Source: CAVWDU01 sp963840725 (GTDB lineage Bacteria; Pseudomonadota; Gammaproteobacteria; Pseudomonadales; Halieaceae). Taken from it: a stretch of 64,000 nt of DNA. Positions 44,467 through 53,795 of the stretch are shown here, in pieces (the stretch's first letter is position 1; the number at the start of each line of letters is the position of its first letter). The stretch spans positions 434,001-498,000 of the forward strand of contig CAWIZY010000009.1 of the NCBI GenBank assembly GCA_963840725.1, in the 5' to 3' direction. Below the pieces are notes generated by a model. That model was not told where the DNA came from, searched no databases, and saw nothing but the letters and a program-made list of their open reading frames with translations. Both the position numbers and the translations under genes were made by a program.

Positions 44467-47367
44467 ATGAAGTCTGCATGCCTGCTTCTGTTGTTGTCGA
44501 TCCCGCTTGTTTTTGGCCTGCTGGCCTGCTCCGATACGACCAAAGACCATGTTGATGCCTGTGCATCGGTGCTCATGGACGGTTTCCGAGACTTTCCTGA
44601 AGACCCTTCCCGTCGCTTTCTCGGCAAAGTGGATGAGGATACTGCGCGCTGCCGCGGTGGGGATAAGGCTGCGAGTGCTCGCGATACGCCCTGGGTCGAC
44701 TGGAGCAATTATTACGGCACCGGCGACTTGTCCAGTCGCCACGACCCGGGCGAGCCCCTGACCCTGTTGGGTGAGCATCTGTTGCCGGACGGACGTGGTA
44801 TCGATGGTGCGCTGATGGACCTGGAATACCAGCGGATTGAATTGATCAAATTTAATCTGTTTGATAATGATACTTACGAGAGCTACGTCAAAGGGCTGGG
44901 AGGCAAGCCGGGCTCGACCCTCACTGAGTGGCCTGAAATGCGCCTGAGCCAGGACCACCCGAACTACGCCGACGTGGGTGGTGAAGGGCCGCAGGTTTGC
45001 AGGGGCGAGTTGATTCGCTTTCGCACACTCAGCGGTATCTGCAATGACATTTTCAATCCGAAAATGGGCGCCAGTGGCACGCTTTTCGCCCGCAATGCCG
45101 CGTTTGAGTCCACGTTCCCCCGGTTGCAACAAAACCCGCTGGCAGTGGCCCGCCATAGCGATCCGCAGAATGGGGTGCGTATTGATCTGCTGAAGCCGGA
45201 TCCCCAGCGGATTAGTCGGGAGCTGTTTACCCGCGAGCAGCGTGATCCCGCAGCCTGTCGGGAAGGAAAGGGGGCTGATTGCGACTACCAGCCGGCCCCG
45301 TTTTTTAATGTGCTGGCTGCCTACTGGATTCAGTTCATGACCCATGACTGGTTTTCCCATACCCGGGAGGGACGCAACCGACCCGGCCTGGAGCCGGTGG
45401 GCTGCGAGGGCGAAGCCGCTTCAACAGGCTGTCGTCCCGGCGATCGGCGCGAGCCGATATTGGTCTCCGAGACGGGCACGGCACCGGGTTTCAGCCACCA
45501 GGGTCGAAGCTACCAGCGTCGGGCCCACACAACGACCGCTAATCAGGTCACGGCCTGGTGGGATGCCTCACAGATATACGGTCATGACGAAGTCTCCCGC
45601 AAGCGCGTGGTACGCGACCCGGATGACGCAGCCCGTCTGTACCAACCCGATGGCTATTTGCCACTGCTGTCCCAATGCAGTCCGGATTGTCCGGTGCAGC
45701 CGCAATGGGAGGGCCAGGAGGCAGTCGCCTTTCCAGCGAACTGGAGCATCGGCATGAGTTTTTACCACAACCTGTTCGTGCGGGAACACAACAGCTTCGT
45801 CGATGCCTTCCGCCGCTTGCAGCGGGAGACACCGGAGCGAAATAGTGGCCTGCGCAATCCGCTGCAGCCGCAGCGGGTGATCACCTACGCCGATGCCAGC
45901 GATCGGGAGATTTTTGAGGCGGCCCGACTGGTGGTGTCTGCGGAGATCGCCAAAATTCATACTATCGAGTGGACCACGCAACTGCTCTACGACGAGCCCT
46001 TATTCCTGGGGATGAACTCCAACTGGTTTGGTCTGTTTAATGTCGAGGAGGGAGACGTATCCCGGGTGCTGCGGCGAATCTTCGACCAGGACGAGCATAT
46101 ATTCAGTCGATACGCGGCCCGCATGGCCCGCTGGTTCGGGCGCGGCGGGGGTGAGGGCAAAGACAATTCAATCTATTCCGTATTCGCCTCGGGTGCCGGT
46201 ATCTTTGGCCTCAACAACAAGCGCGAGGAAGGTATTTGGTGGTGGAAAAAAGACCTATGGGATATCGCCAACCCGGGGGATGTCAACGGGGGCGTTAATC
46301 ACTTCGGCGCACCGTTCAATTTTCCTGAGGAGTTCACCACGGTCTATCGGCTGCATCCGCTGTTGCCCGACGTGTTGGAACTGCGTGATGTCGCCAGTGC
46401 CAATACCATCCAGGGCAGCGTTCCCATCATCGATACGGTGCGCGGCGAAGCCACTCCGGCCATGCACAAGCACGGCCTGGCCAACTGGGCGCTGAGTATG
46501 GGTCGACAGCGGCTCGGCCTGTTGCACCTGCAGAATCATCCCTTGTTCCTGCAGAATCTGGCTATGCCGCATCTGGATTCCCCCAGTGGCAAGCTGGATA
46601 TTGCGGCCCTGGATCTTATCCGGGACCGGGAGCGTGGGGTGCCACGGTTCAATGAGTTCCGTCGTCAGATCGGACTCAAGACCCTGAGCAGCTTCGATGA
46701 CTTTGTGGACCGACGTCCACAGACATCGGCCGAATCACGCCTGGCGCAGGAGAAAGTTGTGGAGAAGATACGTGCCATTTACGGCACCCACATCTGCGAC
46801 GCCGGTAAAATCATCAGCGACGCGCAGGTTGATAACCAGGGTCAGCCTATCAATGACTGCCTGGGTCATCCCGACGGTAGTGAAGTGGATAACATCGAGG
46901 ATGTCGATATGGTGGTGGGCTGGCTCGCGGAGTACACCCGGCCCTGGGGTTTTGCTATTTCAGAGACCCAATTCCATATCTTTATACTGAACGCCTCCCG
47001 GCGCCTGTTCAGTGACCGGTTTTTTACCTCCAGTTTCCGCCCCGAGTTCTACTCGCAGCTCGGCTATGACTGGGTGATCAACAACGGGCCCCTGACGGAC
47101 TGCCCTTACCCGCTAGAAGATCTCAAAGGCGGGGGGCAGGCCTGCAATGAGCCCCGCTTATCCAATGGCCACAAGATTGCGGTGTCGCCGCTCAAGCGTC
47201 TGCTGCTGCGCAACGTCCCTGCCTTGCAGGAGGAACTGATGCAGGTGGTGAACGTATTTGACCCCTGGGGCAGAGCGCGGGGTGAGTATTACGATCTGGA
47301 CTGGAAACCGCGTTCGGACGCCGAGGCTGATCCCGCCTTCAGTGGGGCACCTGGAGGTGGGCAATGA
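44467..47367 (+). CDS. Animal-type haem peroxidase lipoprotein
   Basis: A 966-residue member of the peroxidase-cyclooxygenase superfamily. A lipobox (FGLLAC) anchors it in the envelope. The distal haem segment is FNVLAAYWIQFMTHDWFSH; the proximal one is ARLVVSAEIAKIHTIEWTTQLLYDEPL. Relatives include cyclooxygenases, alpha-dioxygenases, linoleate diol synthases and bacterial peroxicins, which oxidise fatty acids or halides. The N-terminal ~200 residues and a ~150-residue insert are unassigned. It leads a six-gene coupled series: its TGA overlaps the next ATG. A fatty-acid oxygenase role is inference from family and partners. Confidence 0.88.
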   Translation: MKSACLLLLLSIPLVFGLLACSDTTKDHVDACASVLMDGFRDFPEDPSRRFLGKVDEDTARCRGGDKAASARDTPWVDWSNYYGTGDLSSRHDPGEPLTLLGEHLLPDGRGIDGALMDLEYQRIELIKFNLFDNDTYESYVKGLGGKPGSTLTEWPEMRLSQDHPNYADVGGEGPQVCRGELIRFRTLSGICNDIFNPKMGASGTLFARNAAFESTFPRLQQNPLAVARHSDPQNGVRIDLLKPDPQRISRELFTREQRDPAACREGKGADCDYQPAPFFNVLAAYWIQFMTHDWFSHTREGRNRPGLEPVGCEGEAASTGCRPGDRREPILVSETGTAPGFSHQGRSYQRRAHTTTANQVTAWWDASQIYGHDEVSRKRVVRDPDDAARLYQPDGYLPLLSQCSPDCPVQPQWEGQEAVAFPANWSIGMSFYHNLFVREHNSFVDAFRRLQRETPERNSGLRNPLQPQRVITYADASDREIFEAARLVVSAEIAKIHTIEWTTQLLYDEPLFLGMNSNWFGLFNVEEGDVSRVLRRIFDQDEHIFSRYAARMARWFGRGGGEGKDNSIYSVFASGAGIFGLNNKREEGIWWWKKDLWDIANPGDVNGGVNHFGAPFNFPEEFTTVYRLHPLLPDVLELRDVASANTIQGSVPIIDTVRGEATPAMHKHGLANWALSMGRQRLGLLHLQNHPLFLQNLAMPHLDSPSGKLDIAALDLIRDRERGVPRFNEFRRQIGLKTLSSFDDFVDRRPQTSAESRLAQEKVVEKIRAIYGTHICDAGKIISDAQVDNQGQPINDCLGHPDGSEVDNIEDVDMVVGWLAEYTRPWGFAISETQFHIFILNASRRLFSDRFFTSSFRPEFYSQLGYDWVINNGPLTDCPYPLEDLKGGGQACNEPRLSNGHKIAVSPLKRLLLRNVPALQEELMQVVNVFDPWGRARGEYYDLDWKPRSDAEADPAFSGAPGGGQ

Positions 47368-48422
47368 GAATCCGGTTTATCTCCAGGCCCGCGATGACCC
47401 TGATTGTTGGACTCTGCGCTGGTTGCGGGCCATCTTTAGAAACCTTGCCCCCCGGGCAGGAGCGGGTCAGCACCGAGGAGGCCAGGATTACCGCGCAGAT
47501 GGTGGAAGCCATCAAAGTGGTCAGTGCGCAGCGCCATGCCAGTGGTATGGTGGCGCGCTTCAATCAGTCCAAGGGGCTGGGTTGCCTTGATGCGACCTTT
47601 ACCGTGAATTCGAATCTGCCGGCGCCGTTGGCTCAGGGTGTTTTTGCCAATCAGCGCAGTTATCCGGCTCGGCTGCGCTTTGCCAACGCCACCGAATATG
47701 ACGATACAGAAAAGGACTTTCGCGGGCTTTCGATCAAACTCTTCGGTGTGCCGGGGGACCCACTGTGGGGCGTGGCGGGGGAACAGGATTTTCTGCTCAA
47801 CTCTTATCCCGCATTGTTCGCCGCTGATCCTGATGATTTTCTCGCCTTCATTGAGGCTACCCGCGATGACCGCTTGTGGCGTTACTTCCTGAACCCCAGT
47901 CATTTCTACTCGCTGCCGATCATTCTTAAGGGTCGCGAAAAGATCGACAACCCTTTCGCCATTCGCTATTGGAGCACCACAGCTTACCGTCTTGGCAATG
48001 ACCCGACGGTGGCGGTGAAATACTCGGTTCGATCCTGCCCGGGGAGTCACTTTGCGTCTGGCGAGACCTCGGGAGCAGATTTTCTTACCGCAGCCATGCA
48101 GAGCACGCTCGCCAGTGGGACAGTCTGTCTCGAGTTTATGCTGCAGCGTCAGGGCGACCCGGCAGAGATGCCTATCGAGAACGCGGCGGTGGTCTGGGAT
48201 GAGGCGGTCGCACCGTTCACCCCGGTGGCGAGGCTCACAATAGCAGACCAGGCGTTTGCGACCCCGGAGCGCGTCGCTGCCTGTGAGGCCATGCGTTTCA
48301 ATCCATGGCAATCGCTGGCCGAACACCGGCCATTGGGTGGCATTAACCGGGTGCGCAAGCCGGTGTACGCTGAAATCGGCGCTTTCCGAACCGAGGAGAA
48401 TCGGCGCCGGAGCGATCCATGA
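47364..48422 (+). CDS. Catalase-fold lipoprotein lacking the distal His
   Basis: A 352-residue catalase-superfamily protein with a lipobox (VGLCAGC). The catalase core is visible: ARLRFANATEYDDTEKDFRGLSIKLFGVPG, QDFLLNSYPALFAADPDDFLAFIEA, MPIENAAVVWDEAVAPF and the proximal RVRKPVYAEI (RxxxY haem ligand). The distal His region of catalases (a short Lys-x-His-Gly stretch) reads QSKGLGCLDATFTV here, with Leu in place of His. Loss of that residue argues against catalase activity and for a haem-binding or hydroperoxide-rearranging role. Start and stop both overlap neighbours by four bases. Confidence 0.87.
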   Translation: MRIRFISRPAMTLIVGLCAGCGPSLETLPPGQERVSTEEARITAQMVEAIKVVSAQRHASGMVARFNQSKGLGCLDATFTVNSNLPAPLAQGVFANQRSYPARLRFANATEYDDTEKDFRGLSIKLFGVPGDPLWGVAGEQDFLLNSYPALFAADPDDFLAFIEATRDDRLWRYFLNPSHFYSLPIILKGREKIDNPFAIRYWSTTAYRLGNDPTVAVKYSVRSCPGSHFASGETSGADFLTAAMQSTLASGTVCLEFMLQRQGDPAEMPIENAAVVWDEAVAPFTPVARLTIADQAFATPERVAACEAMRFNPWQSLAEHRPLGGINRVRKPVYAEIGAFRTEENRRRSDP

Positions 48423-48877
48423 GCCGGCATCCCACGGTGGAAAAATGGCTGGGCATGGATCGGGAGGCCCTGGACGCAATTTACGCTGCCGCCGAGGCGG
48501 GAGCCATTCCTGAGGGCGATACCCGGGGCACGGCCATTGTGGCCGGTAGCTTCTTTGCTCGCTGGTACGCCCGGTTTGCTCGCCTGTTCGGTTGGCAGGG
48601 TAAAGTTTTTGATCTGTTTTCGGCTGACAAGAACAGCGGCATTTTGGTCAACAAGGTTACCCCGTTCAGCCTGACCTTTATCGTGGCCAAGGTTTATCGG
48701 GACAGCAGCTGGATGGACCACCGGGAGACCATCGTCATTGATTATGCCAACACCTCGTTTTTTGCCCGCAAAATCAGGGACGAAATCCGTGAGGTGGAAC
48801 CGGGTGTCTACCTGGGCAAGGTCTGGTGGGGCAGAACACGGATACTGGACTTTGCCCTCACACGCACAAGCCCATGA
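48419..48877 (+). CDS. Small conserved-looking protein of the peroxidase operon
   Basis: I do not recognise this 152-residue family. No signal peptide is present. A helical N-terminus (VEKWLGMDREALDAIYAAAEAG) is followed by a beta-rich C-terminal half (TPFSLTFIVAKVYRDSSW, IVIDYANTSFFARKIRDEIREV, GVYLGKVWWGRTRILDFAL) that could be a barrel. It overlaps both neighbours (ATGA), so its dose is tied to the haem enzymes; an accessory, substrate-binding or product-processing role is possible. Confidence 0.8.
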   Translation: MSRHPTVEKWLGMDREALDAIYAAAEAGAIPEGDTRGTAIVAGSFFARWYARFARLFGWQGKVFDLFSADKNSGILVNKVTPFSLTFIVAKVYRDSSWMDHRETIVIDYANTSFFARKIRDEIREVEPGVYLGKVWWGRTRILDFALTRTSP

Positions 48878-50178
48878 CGCCCCAGTCCACGTTTATGATT
48901 ACCGCCCGGGTCAAAGATGATCAGCTGGCTGCTTTACGGGATCTGCTGCGCTCCATGAATCGCAGGCCAGGGCACGCGAACCCGGCCAACGCCCTGGTGC
49001 CATATGGTCAATTTGCCCAGCTCCATGTGGCGCGCTTCACGCTGCTCGAGGCCAACACCAATGAAGATATTGGCGCCTATGGGGTAGAGCCGAGGCCCTG
49101 GGCGCCCGCGCTGACCTTTCTTGGCGATATCGACGGTCGCACCGATCTTTTTTTGGCAGAACTGTGCCTGCGTGCCGGTCCGGGTCTACGGCAGATTTTT
49201 GCGCATTGTGAAGACTTTGACGCAGAGCACTCTGATCTGCTGGCGTGGCTGAGCGAGCGTAATCAGGTACCACAGGCCAATTATGTCAATTGGCGCGGCC
49301 GCACCGTGAGGCAGATTCAAGAAGACTATCGGCTGGCGCGCTTTATACGCTATCAGCTCGATCAGTGGGAACCCCTTGGCGAGAGTCTTGAACCACGGGA
49401 AATCCACCAGCGGCTGAGAACGTTGGTACGCGAGGAGGTGGCGCAGCTGCGACTGCACCTGAGTGAGCCCCAACCGACGCCTGTCGCCTGGTGGTTGGGC
49501 AATCTGCTCCACCTGCTTTGGTTACCGTTGGTGCTGGTGGTGCTGGCCCCCTTTCTGATCATGCTGGCGCCGCTGTATTTTCTGCGCCTGCGGCAGCTCG
49601 AACGACGGGACCCCGAAAACCGGCTACGACCATCTGCCCGGCATTTGCGGACGCTGGTGAGTGGCGAGGATGTCGAAGTCACCAATCAGTTCAATGCGTT
49701 TGGCCAGGTGAAGCCGGGGTTGTTGCGACGCAATACCCTCCGTGTGTTGCTGTGGGTCCTCGACTATGCGGCACGTCATGTGTATCACCGGGGCTACCTG
49801 ACCCGGTTGCAGACTATTCACTTCGCACGCTGGGTACTGCTGGACGGGGGCCGGCGCATTTTTTTCGCCAGCAACTATGACGGCAGTGCCGAGAGCTATA
49901 TGGATGACTTTATCAACAAGGTGGCCTGGGGCCTGAACCTGGTATTCAGCAACGGTGTGGGGTATCCACGCACGCGCTGGCTGATCAAGGACGGTGCCCA
50001 ATCTGAACAGAAATACAAATACACCCTGCGCCGCAATCAGCTCCCGTCGGAGAGCTGGTACAAAGCCTATCCGGGCCTGACCGCATATGACCTCGCGCGC
50101 AATCACCGAATTCGCGAGGGCCTTGAATGCGACAATCTATCTACGGCAGAACTCGACCAATGGCTACAGTACCTGTGA
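48874..50178 (+). CDS. Two-TM protein with internal duplication, peroxidase operon
   Basis: A 434-residue protein of unknown family. ATG 48874 overlaps the previous stop (ATGA); the frame from 48826 is longer but unsupported. Two soluble parts flank a hydrophobic hairpin at about 205-240 (LLHLLWLPLVLVVLAPFLIMLAPLYFL). They share a pattern: QLHVARFTLLE...ALTFLGDIDGRTDLFLAEL in the first and TIHFARWVLLDGGRRIFFASNYDGSAESYMDDF in the second. That suggests a duplicated ferredoxin-like alpha/beta domain, the fold also used by DyP peroxidases, but this is inference. Likely a membrane-bound accessory of the operon. Confidence 0.78.
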   Translation: MTPQSTFMITARVKDDQLAALRDLLRSMNRRPGHANPANALVPYGQFAQLHVARFTLLEANTNEDIGAYGVEPRPWAPALTFLGDIDGRTDLFLAELCLRAGPGLRQIFAHCEDFDAEHSDLLAWLSERNQVPQANYVNWRGRTVRQIQEDYRLARFIRYQLDQWEPLGESLEPREIHQRLRTLVREEVAQLRLHLSEPQPTPVAWWLGNLLHLLWLPLVLVVLAPFLIMLAPLYFLRLRQLERRDPENRLRPSARHLRTLVSGEDVEVTNQFNAFGQVKPGLLRRNTLRVLLWVLDYAARHVYHRGYLTRLQTIHFARWVLLDGGRRIFFASNYDGSAESYMDDFINKVAWGLNLVFSNGVGYPRTRWLIKDGAQSEQKYKYTLRRNQLPSESWYKAYPGLTAYDLARNHRIREGLECDNLSTAELDQWLQYL

Positions 50179-50185
50179 GGCCGGA

Positions 50186-51637
50186 ATGAGCCTTGATCAT
50201 GATGTCAGTGTAGATTTTTCCGATATGCAGGCCTTACTGCGCTTCGGTCACGGCCGATTGCCGGAGTCCTGTTTTGTGTTGCTACAGGTGATCAATGCCG
50301 CGGCTGCCAGAGCCTGGCTACAGCAAGCATCAGTGACCAGCGCACAGTGGCAGCCAACGGCACCGGAGCGGGCGCTGCAGGTGGCTTTCACATGTCAGGG
50401 GCTAGCCGCAATGGGCTTACCACCGGAAGTCTCTGCGGGATTTTCCGACGAGTTTATCGCGGGTATGGCCGGTGATGCCAATCGGTCGCGGCGCCTGGGC
50501 GACGTGGACTGCAGCAGCCCGGAGCAATGGTCCTGGGGTGGTCCCGGGACCGAGCAGCCCGATGTTCTGCTGCTGCTGTACACCCGGGCCGGGGAGATGG
50601 CGGCCTGGCGAAAACGCCTTGAGGACGCCGTCTTTCGGCGCGCTTTCAGTATCACCATGGAATTGCCTGCCCTGGCTCTATCCAGACGCGAGCCCTTTGG
50701 CTTCGAGGATGGAATCAGTCAGCCTCAGGTCGATTGGTGGGGGCAAATATCCAACCGGGCCTCTGCGCGCGATCGATACCGCCACTTCATGGCTCCGGGG
50801 GAGTTGGCGCTGGGCTATGTGAATGAATACGGCCTGGTCACCGACCGCCCGTTGCTTGCCACTGACAGTGACAGCTCGGACTTACCCGAGGCGGTCGGTG
50901 AACCCGGTAAGCGTGACCTGGGCCGCAATGGCACCTACCTGGTGTTGCGGCAACTGTTACAGGACGTGCATGGGTTCTGGGGCTTTGTGAATGACAAGGC
51001 TGCCGGAGATGTCGCGCTGCGGGAACAGCTGGCCGCCGTGATGGTGGGCCGGCGGCGTAATGGCGATCCCCTGGTGCCGGCGAAAAGCCGCAATGACTTC
51101 GATTTCGACAATGACAGCGAGGGTCAGCTATGCCCGTTGGGGGCGCATGTGCGACGCGCCAACCCGCGTACCGGGGATTTTCCGGCCGGAGTTACGGGCG
51201 TGATCACGCGCAATCTGCGTCGCCTGGGTTTCTGCCGGCGCCATCCACAGGATGACCTGATCGCAGCGACGCGTTTTCACCGCGTAGTGCGACGCGGACG
51301 CGCCTACGGCCCGGAGCTGACACCGGAACAGGCTGTCGCTGATGAGGCCGATGCTGCCGAGCGGGGGCTGCACTTTATCAGCCTGGGCGCCAGTATCTCG
51401 CGGCAGTTCGAATTCGTGCAGAACGCCTGGCTCAGTAGCGCTACATTCGCCGGACTGGCGGCGGAGACCGACCCCCTCCTGGGTGGCCGTGAGCTTGGTG
51501 ACGGTTTCAGCCAACCTCGTGAGGGGCATCCGCCGCGACACCTGTCCGGGCTACCACGATTCGTCACAGTGCTGGGTGGTGCCTATTTTTTTCTGCCGGG
51601 CTTGCGGGCCCTGCGCTATATAGCCCGGTCTCGGTGA
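50186..51637 (+). CDS. DyP-type peroxidase
   Basis: A ~483-residue dye-decolourising peroxidase-like haem enzyme. It carries the GxxDG motif in FGFEDGISQPQ, which supplies the distal Asp, then MVGRRRNGDPLV with the distal Arg, and CPLGAHVRRANPRTG with the proximal His. ATG 50186 follows GAGG and lies eight bases after the previous stop; the frame from 50087 overlaps the upstream gene and is rejected. No Tat signal is visible, so unlike many DyPs it may stay in the cytoplasm. Its TGA overlaps the next ATG. Confidence 0.9.
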   Translation: MSLDHDVSVDFSDMQALLRFGHGRLPESCFVLLQVINAAAARAWLQQASVTSAQWQPTAPERALQVAFTCQGLAAMGLPPEVSAGFSDEFIAGMAGDANRSRRLGDVDCSSPEQWSWGGPGTEQPDVLLLLYTRAGEMAAWRKRLEDAVFRRAFSITMELPALALSRREPFGFEDGISQPQVDWWGQISNRASARDRYRHFMAPGELALGYVNEYGLVTDRPLLATDSDSSDLPEAVGEPGKRDLGRNGTYLVLRQLLQDVHGFWGFVNDKAAGDVALREQLAAVMVGRRRNGDPLVPAKSRNDFDFDNDSEGQLCPLGAHVRRANPRTGDFPAGVTGVITRNLRRLGFCRRHPQDDLIAATRFHRVVRRGRAYGPELTPEQAVADEADAAERGLHFISLGASISRQFEFVQNAWLSSATFAGLAAETDPLLGGRELGDGFSQPREGHPPRHLSGLPRFVTVLGGAYFFLPGLRALRYIARSR

Positions 51638-52836
51638 TGTTGCTGCAAAGCTTGCATCGGTTGCTGGTAAAGACACTGGAGGTGGAGCGCAGGCTGGAAC
51701 CGTTTTTCAGGCCCACACTGAATCATCTCTTGCGCGAGCCCAGTGCTGCCGTGCTGCAATACCTGATTAATTTTCGCCGGGTGAACGACGGGCTTGAGCT
51801 TGCACAGGAAAAACAATACCCCTGGGAGGAAGCGTGTCTGAACGAGATTATTCAACTTATGGGCGACCAAATGCGGGGCCATTTTCAGCCCGGCAAGTTT
51901 GAACGCGGCGGCAACACCAAAACCCATGGGTTGGTGCGGGCCACGGTAACCGTCAGGGACGACCTGCCTTCCAACATGCGCAAAGGCCTGTTTGCCGAGC
52001 CGCGCAGCTTCCCGGCCTATGTGCGCTATTCCGGCCCGGGTCCGGACGTGCCCAGGGACATTCAGGATGTCGGTTTTGGCAGCATGGCGATAAAAATTAT
52101 GGATGTGCCGGGCCCCAAAATCATGGAGGACGAAAAATATACCCAAGATATGGTTTGTATCTGTACGCCGACCTTCGTAACGCCCAATACCCGTTGCAAT
52201 GCGCGACTGCAGGATTGGAGCCTGCGGGATATGCCCCTGTATTATTTTCTGGACCCCAGGGATTCACACTTGCGCGATTTCCTGATGCAGTCGTTGTGGA
52301 ACGAGACCCAATACAACCCGCTGGGCCAGCGCTATTTCAGCTGCGTGCCATACCTGCTGGGCGAGGGGCAGGCCATGCAATACACGTTTGTTCCTATGAG
52401 CAAGGTCGACAGGCACATACCGGGTATTCCCTTTGGCGATGTGCCGGACAACTATCTACAGGACAACATGCGGAGAACCCTTGATCAGAAGGGGGTGGAG
52501 TTTGACCTGAGGTTGCAGCTGCAAACCGATGCGCACCGCATGCCGATAGAGAACGCCGCAGTGCGTTGGCCGGAGAAGCTGTCGCCATTTATCTCGGCGG
52601 CAACCGTTCGCATTCCGGCGCAAAAGTTTGATTGGCCGGCGCAATTTGATTTCACACGTCAATTGTCAATAAACCCCTGGCACTGTCTCCACGAGCATCG
52701 TCCTTTGGGCAATCAGAGCCGGGCCAGACGACGCATGTATCTGGAACTATCCCGGTTCCGCCAACAGATGAACCGCGTTGATCATGTTGAGCCCACTGGC
52801 GATGAGGTGTTCGATACCGGCAACCTGTCCAGTTAA
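51637..52836 (+). CDS. Catalase-fold protein, second of the operon
   Basis: A ~399-residue catalase-superfamily protein without a signal peptide. Unlike its paralogue it keeps the distal His (NTKTHGLVRATVTV). It has RSFPAYVRYSGPG, MPIENAAVRWPEKLSPF and the proximal RARRRMYLEL (RxxxY). It is much shorter than true catalases (over 480 residues) and resembles catalase-related proteins that rearrange fatty-acid hydroperoxides. GTG 51634 and ATG 51637 are both possible; ATG 51637 shares its A with the DyP stop. It is the last gene of the series. Confidence 0.87.
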   Translation: MLLQSLHRLLVKTLEVERRLEPFFRPTLNHLLREPSAAVLQYLINFRRVNDGLELAQEKQYPWEEACLNEIIQLMGDQMRGHFQPGKFERGGNTKTHGLVRATVTVRDDLPSNMRKGLFAEPRSFPAYVRYSGPGPDVPRDIQDVGFGSMAIKIMDVPGPKIMEDEKYTQDMVCICTPTFVTPNTRCNARLQDWSLRDMPLYYFLDPRDSHLRDFLMQSLWNETQYNPLGQRYFSCVPYLLGEGQAMQYTFVPMSKVDRHIPGIPFGDVPDNYLQDNMRRTLDQKGVEFDLRLQLQTDAHRMPIENAAVRWPEKLSPFISAATVRIPAQKFDWPAQFDFTRQLSINPWHCLHEHRPLGNQSRARRRMYLELSRFRQQMNRVDHVEPTGDEVFDTGNLSS

Positions 52837-52922
52837 AGGGACGCCGAATGCACGAGCGGACTTTTACTGCGTTAAACTCGGGGTGTCATTTTGAGCAATT
52901 GACAAGCGGGTGACGTGAAACA

Positions 52923-53541
52923 ATGAACATCGAGAAGTTAAAGCAGGCAGAGGCGGATTTTCTGACCCGCTACCCCGGTGGTTTCGCCGACCCTGCCATG
53001 GCGCCGATCAGTAAAAAGCATAACGTCGACAAACTCACGGAATTTGCCGCAAACCAGGCTGGGCCGCAGTCAGTTCAATCAGCCGCAGCAACTCACCGAG
53101 GACCTGGTGCGGATCGTCAGCCGATCATCCATGGTCTCGATGTTTGAAAAGCCGAAGTTTCGCGACTTTGTGGCAGCACTCAACAGCAGTGAAAAAGAGT
53201 ACCTGGCCCGGGCATTCGAAAAGCGCTTGTACGGCCGATCCCGACGCGCGGGTTTCGAGGAAATTCTGGGTGTGCTGTCTCTCTACAAGCTCGCCAAATG
53301 GTCTGTTATTTCCGCAGTACCGTTTTATTTTGCCCCTGGCAAAGAGGCATTCGTCAAACCGACGACAGCAAAAGGTTTGATCGCTTATCTCGAAGTCGAG
53401 GACCTGTGCTACAGTCCAACGCCCAGCTGGCAATTCTATACCGGCTACCTGAAACTTCTGGATGAAATCAAAAAGCAGGTGAGTCCCTCTCTCTCACCGA
53501 ACTACGCCGCATTGTCAGGTTTTTTGATGAGCGCCCTGTAA
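52923..53541 (+). pseudogene. Unknown ~205-residue protein, single-base frameshift
   Basis: ATG 52923 reads MNIEKLKQAEADFLTRYPGGFADPAMAPISKKH to about 53058, then goes out of frame. The +1 frame continues with SQFNQPQQLTEDLVRIVSRSSMVSMFEKPKFRDFVAAL to 53541. Removing one G of the pair at 53057-53058 joins them smoothly (FAANQLGRSQFNQPQQ). I do not recognise the family; it is a soluble, mostly helical protein. It is 90 bases after the haem operon and could be a distal member of it. Confidence 0.7.
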
Positions 53542-53693
53542 GAAGGGCGCAGGCCTTGCTGACATCGCTCTGTGCGCCTGCACCCATGTAGCTGAAGAGG
53601 GAGAATTTGATCTGACTTCCTACCCGGCCACACGGCAGTGGTCTGCCCGGATTGAGGCACAAATGGTACGTCGCTATCACATGACACGGAGAA

Positions 53694-53717
53694 GGGCGCC
53701 TCCCGAGGAAGGCGCCC
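53694..53717. terminator. Hairpin downstream of dps
   Basis: GGGCGCCT and AGGCGCCC form an 8-bp stem around a short loop, between the convergent unknown gene and dps. There is no T run on either strand, so it may be a bidirectional terminator of weak type or simply a palindrome. Confidence 0.35.
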
Positions 53718-53795
53718 CGATGGGGGGCAGGGATCGCCCCGCTGGTTACCGGAGCTCTAGCTGCGCCGTCATTGCGGCCGAGCCTGGCAGCAATG

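Noticed and set aside
44353..45360. 335-codon minus-strand ORF opposite the haem peroxidase
   Set aside because: It mirrors the peroxidase coding region, and the peroxidase frame has clear haem motifs and a lipobox.
52978..53541. Independent gene starting at 52978
   Set aside because: Its first ~25 codons are out-of-frame shadow of the 52923 gene; the join at 53057 explains both frames as one gene.
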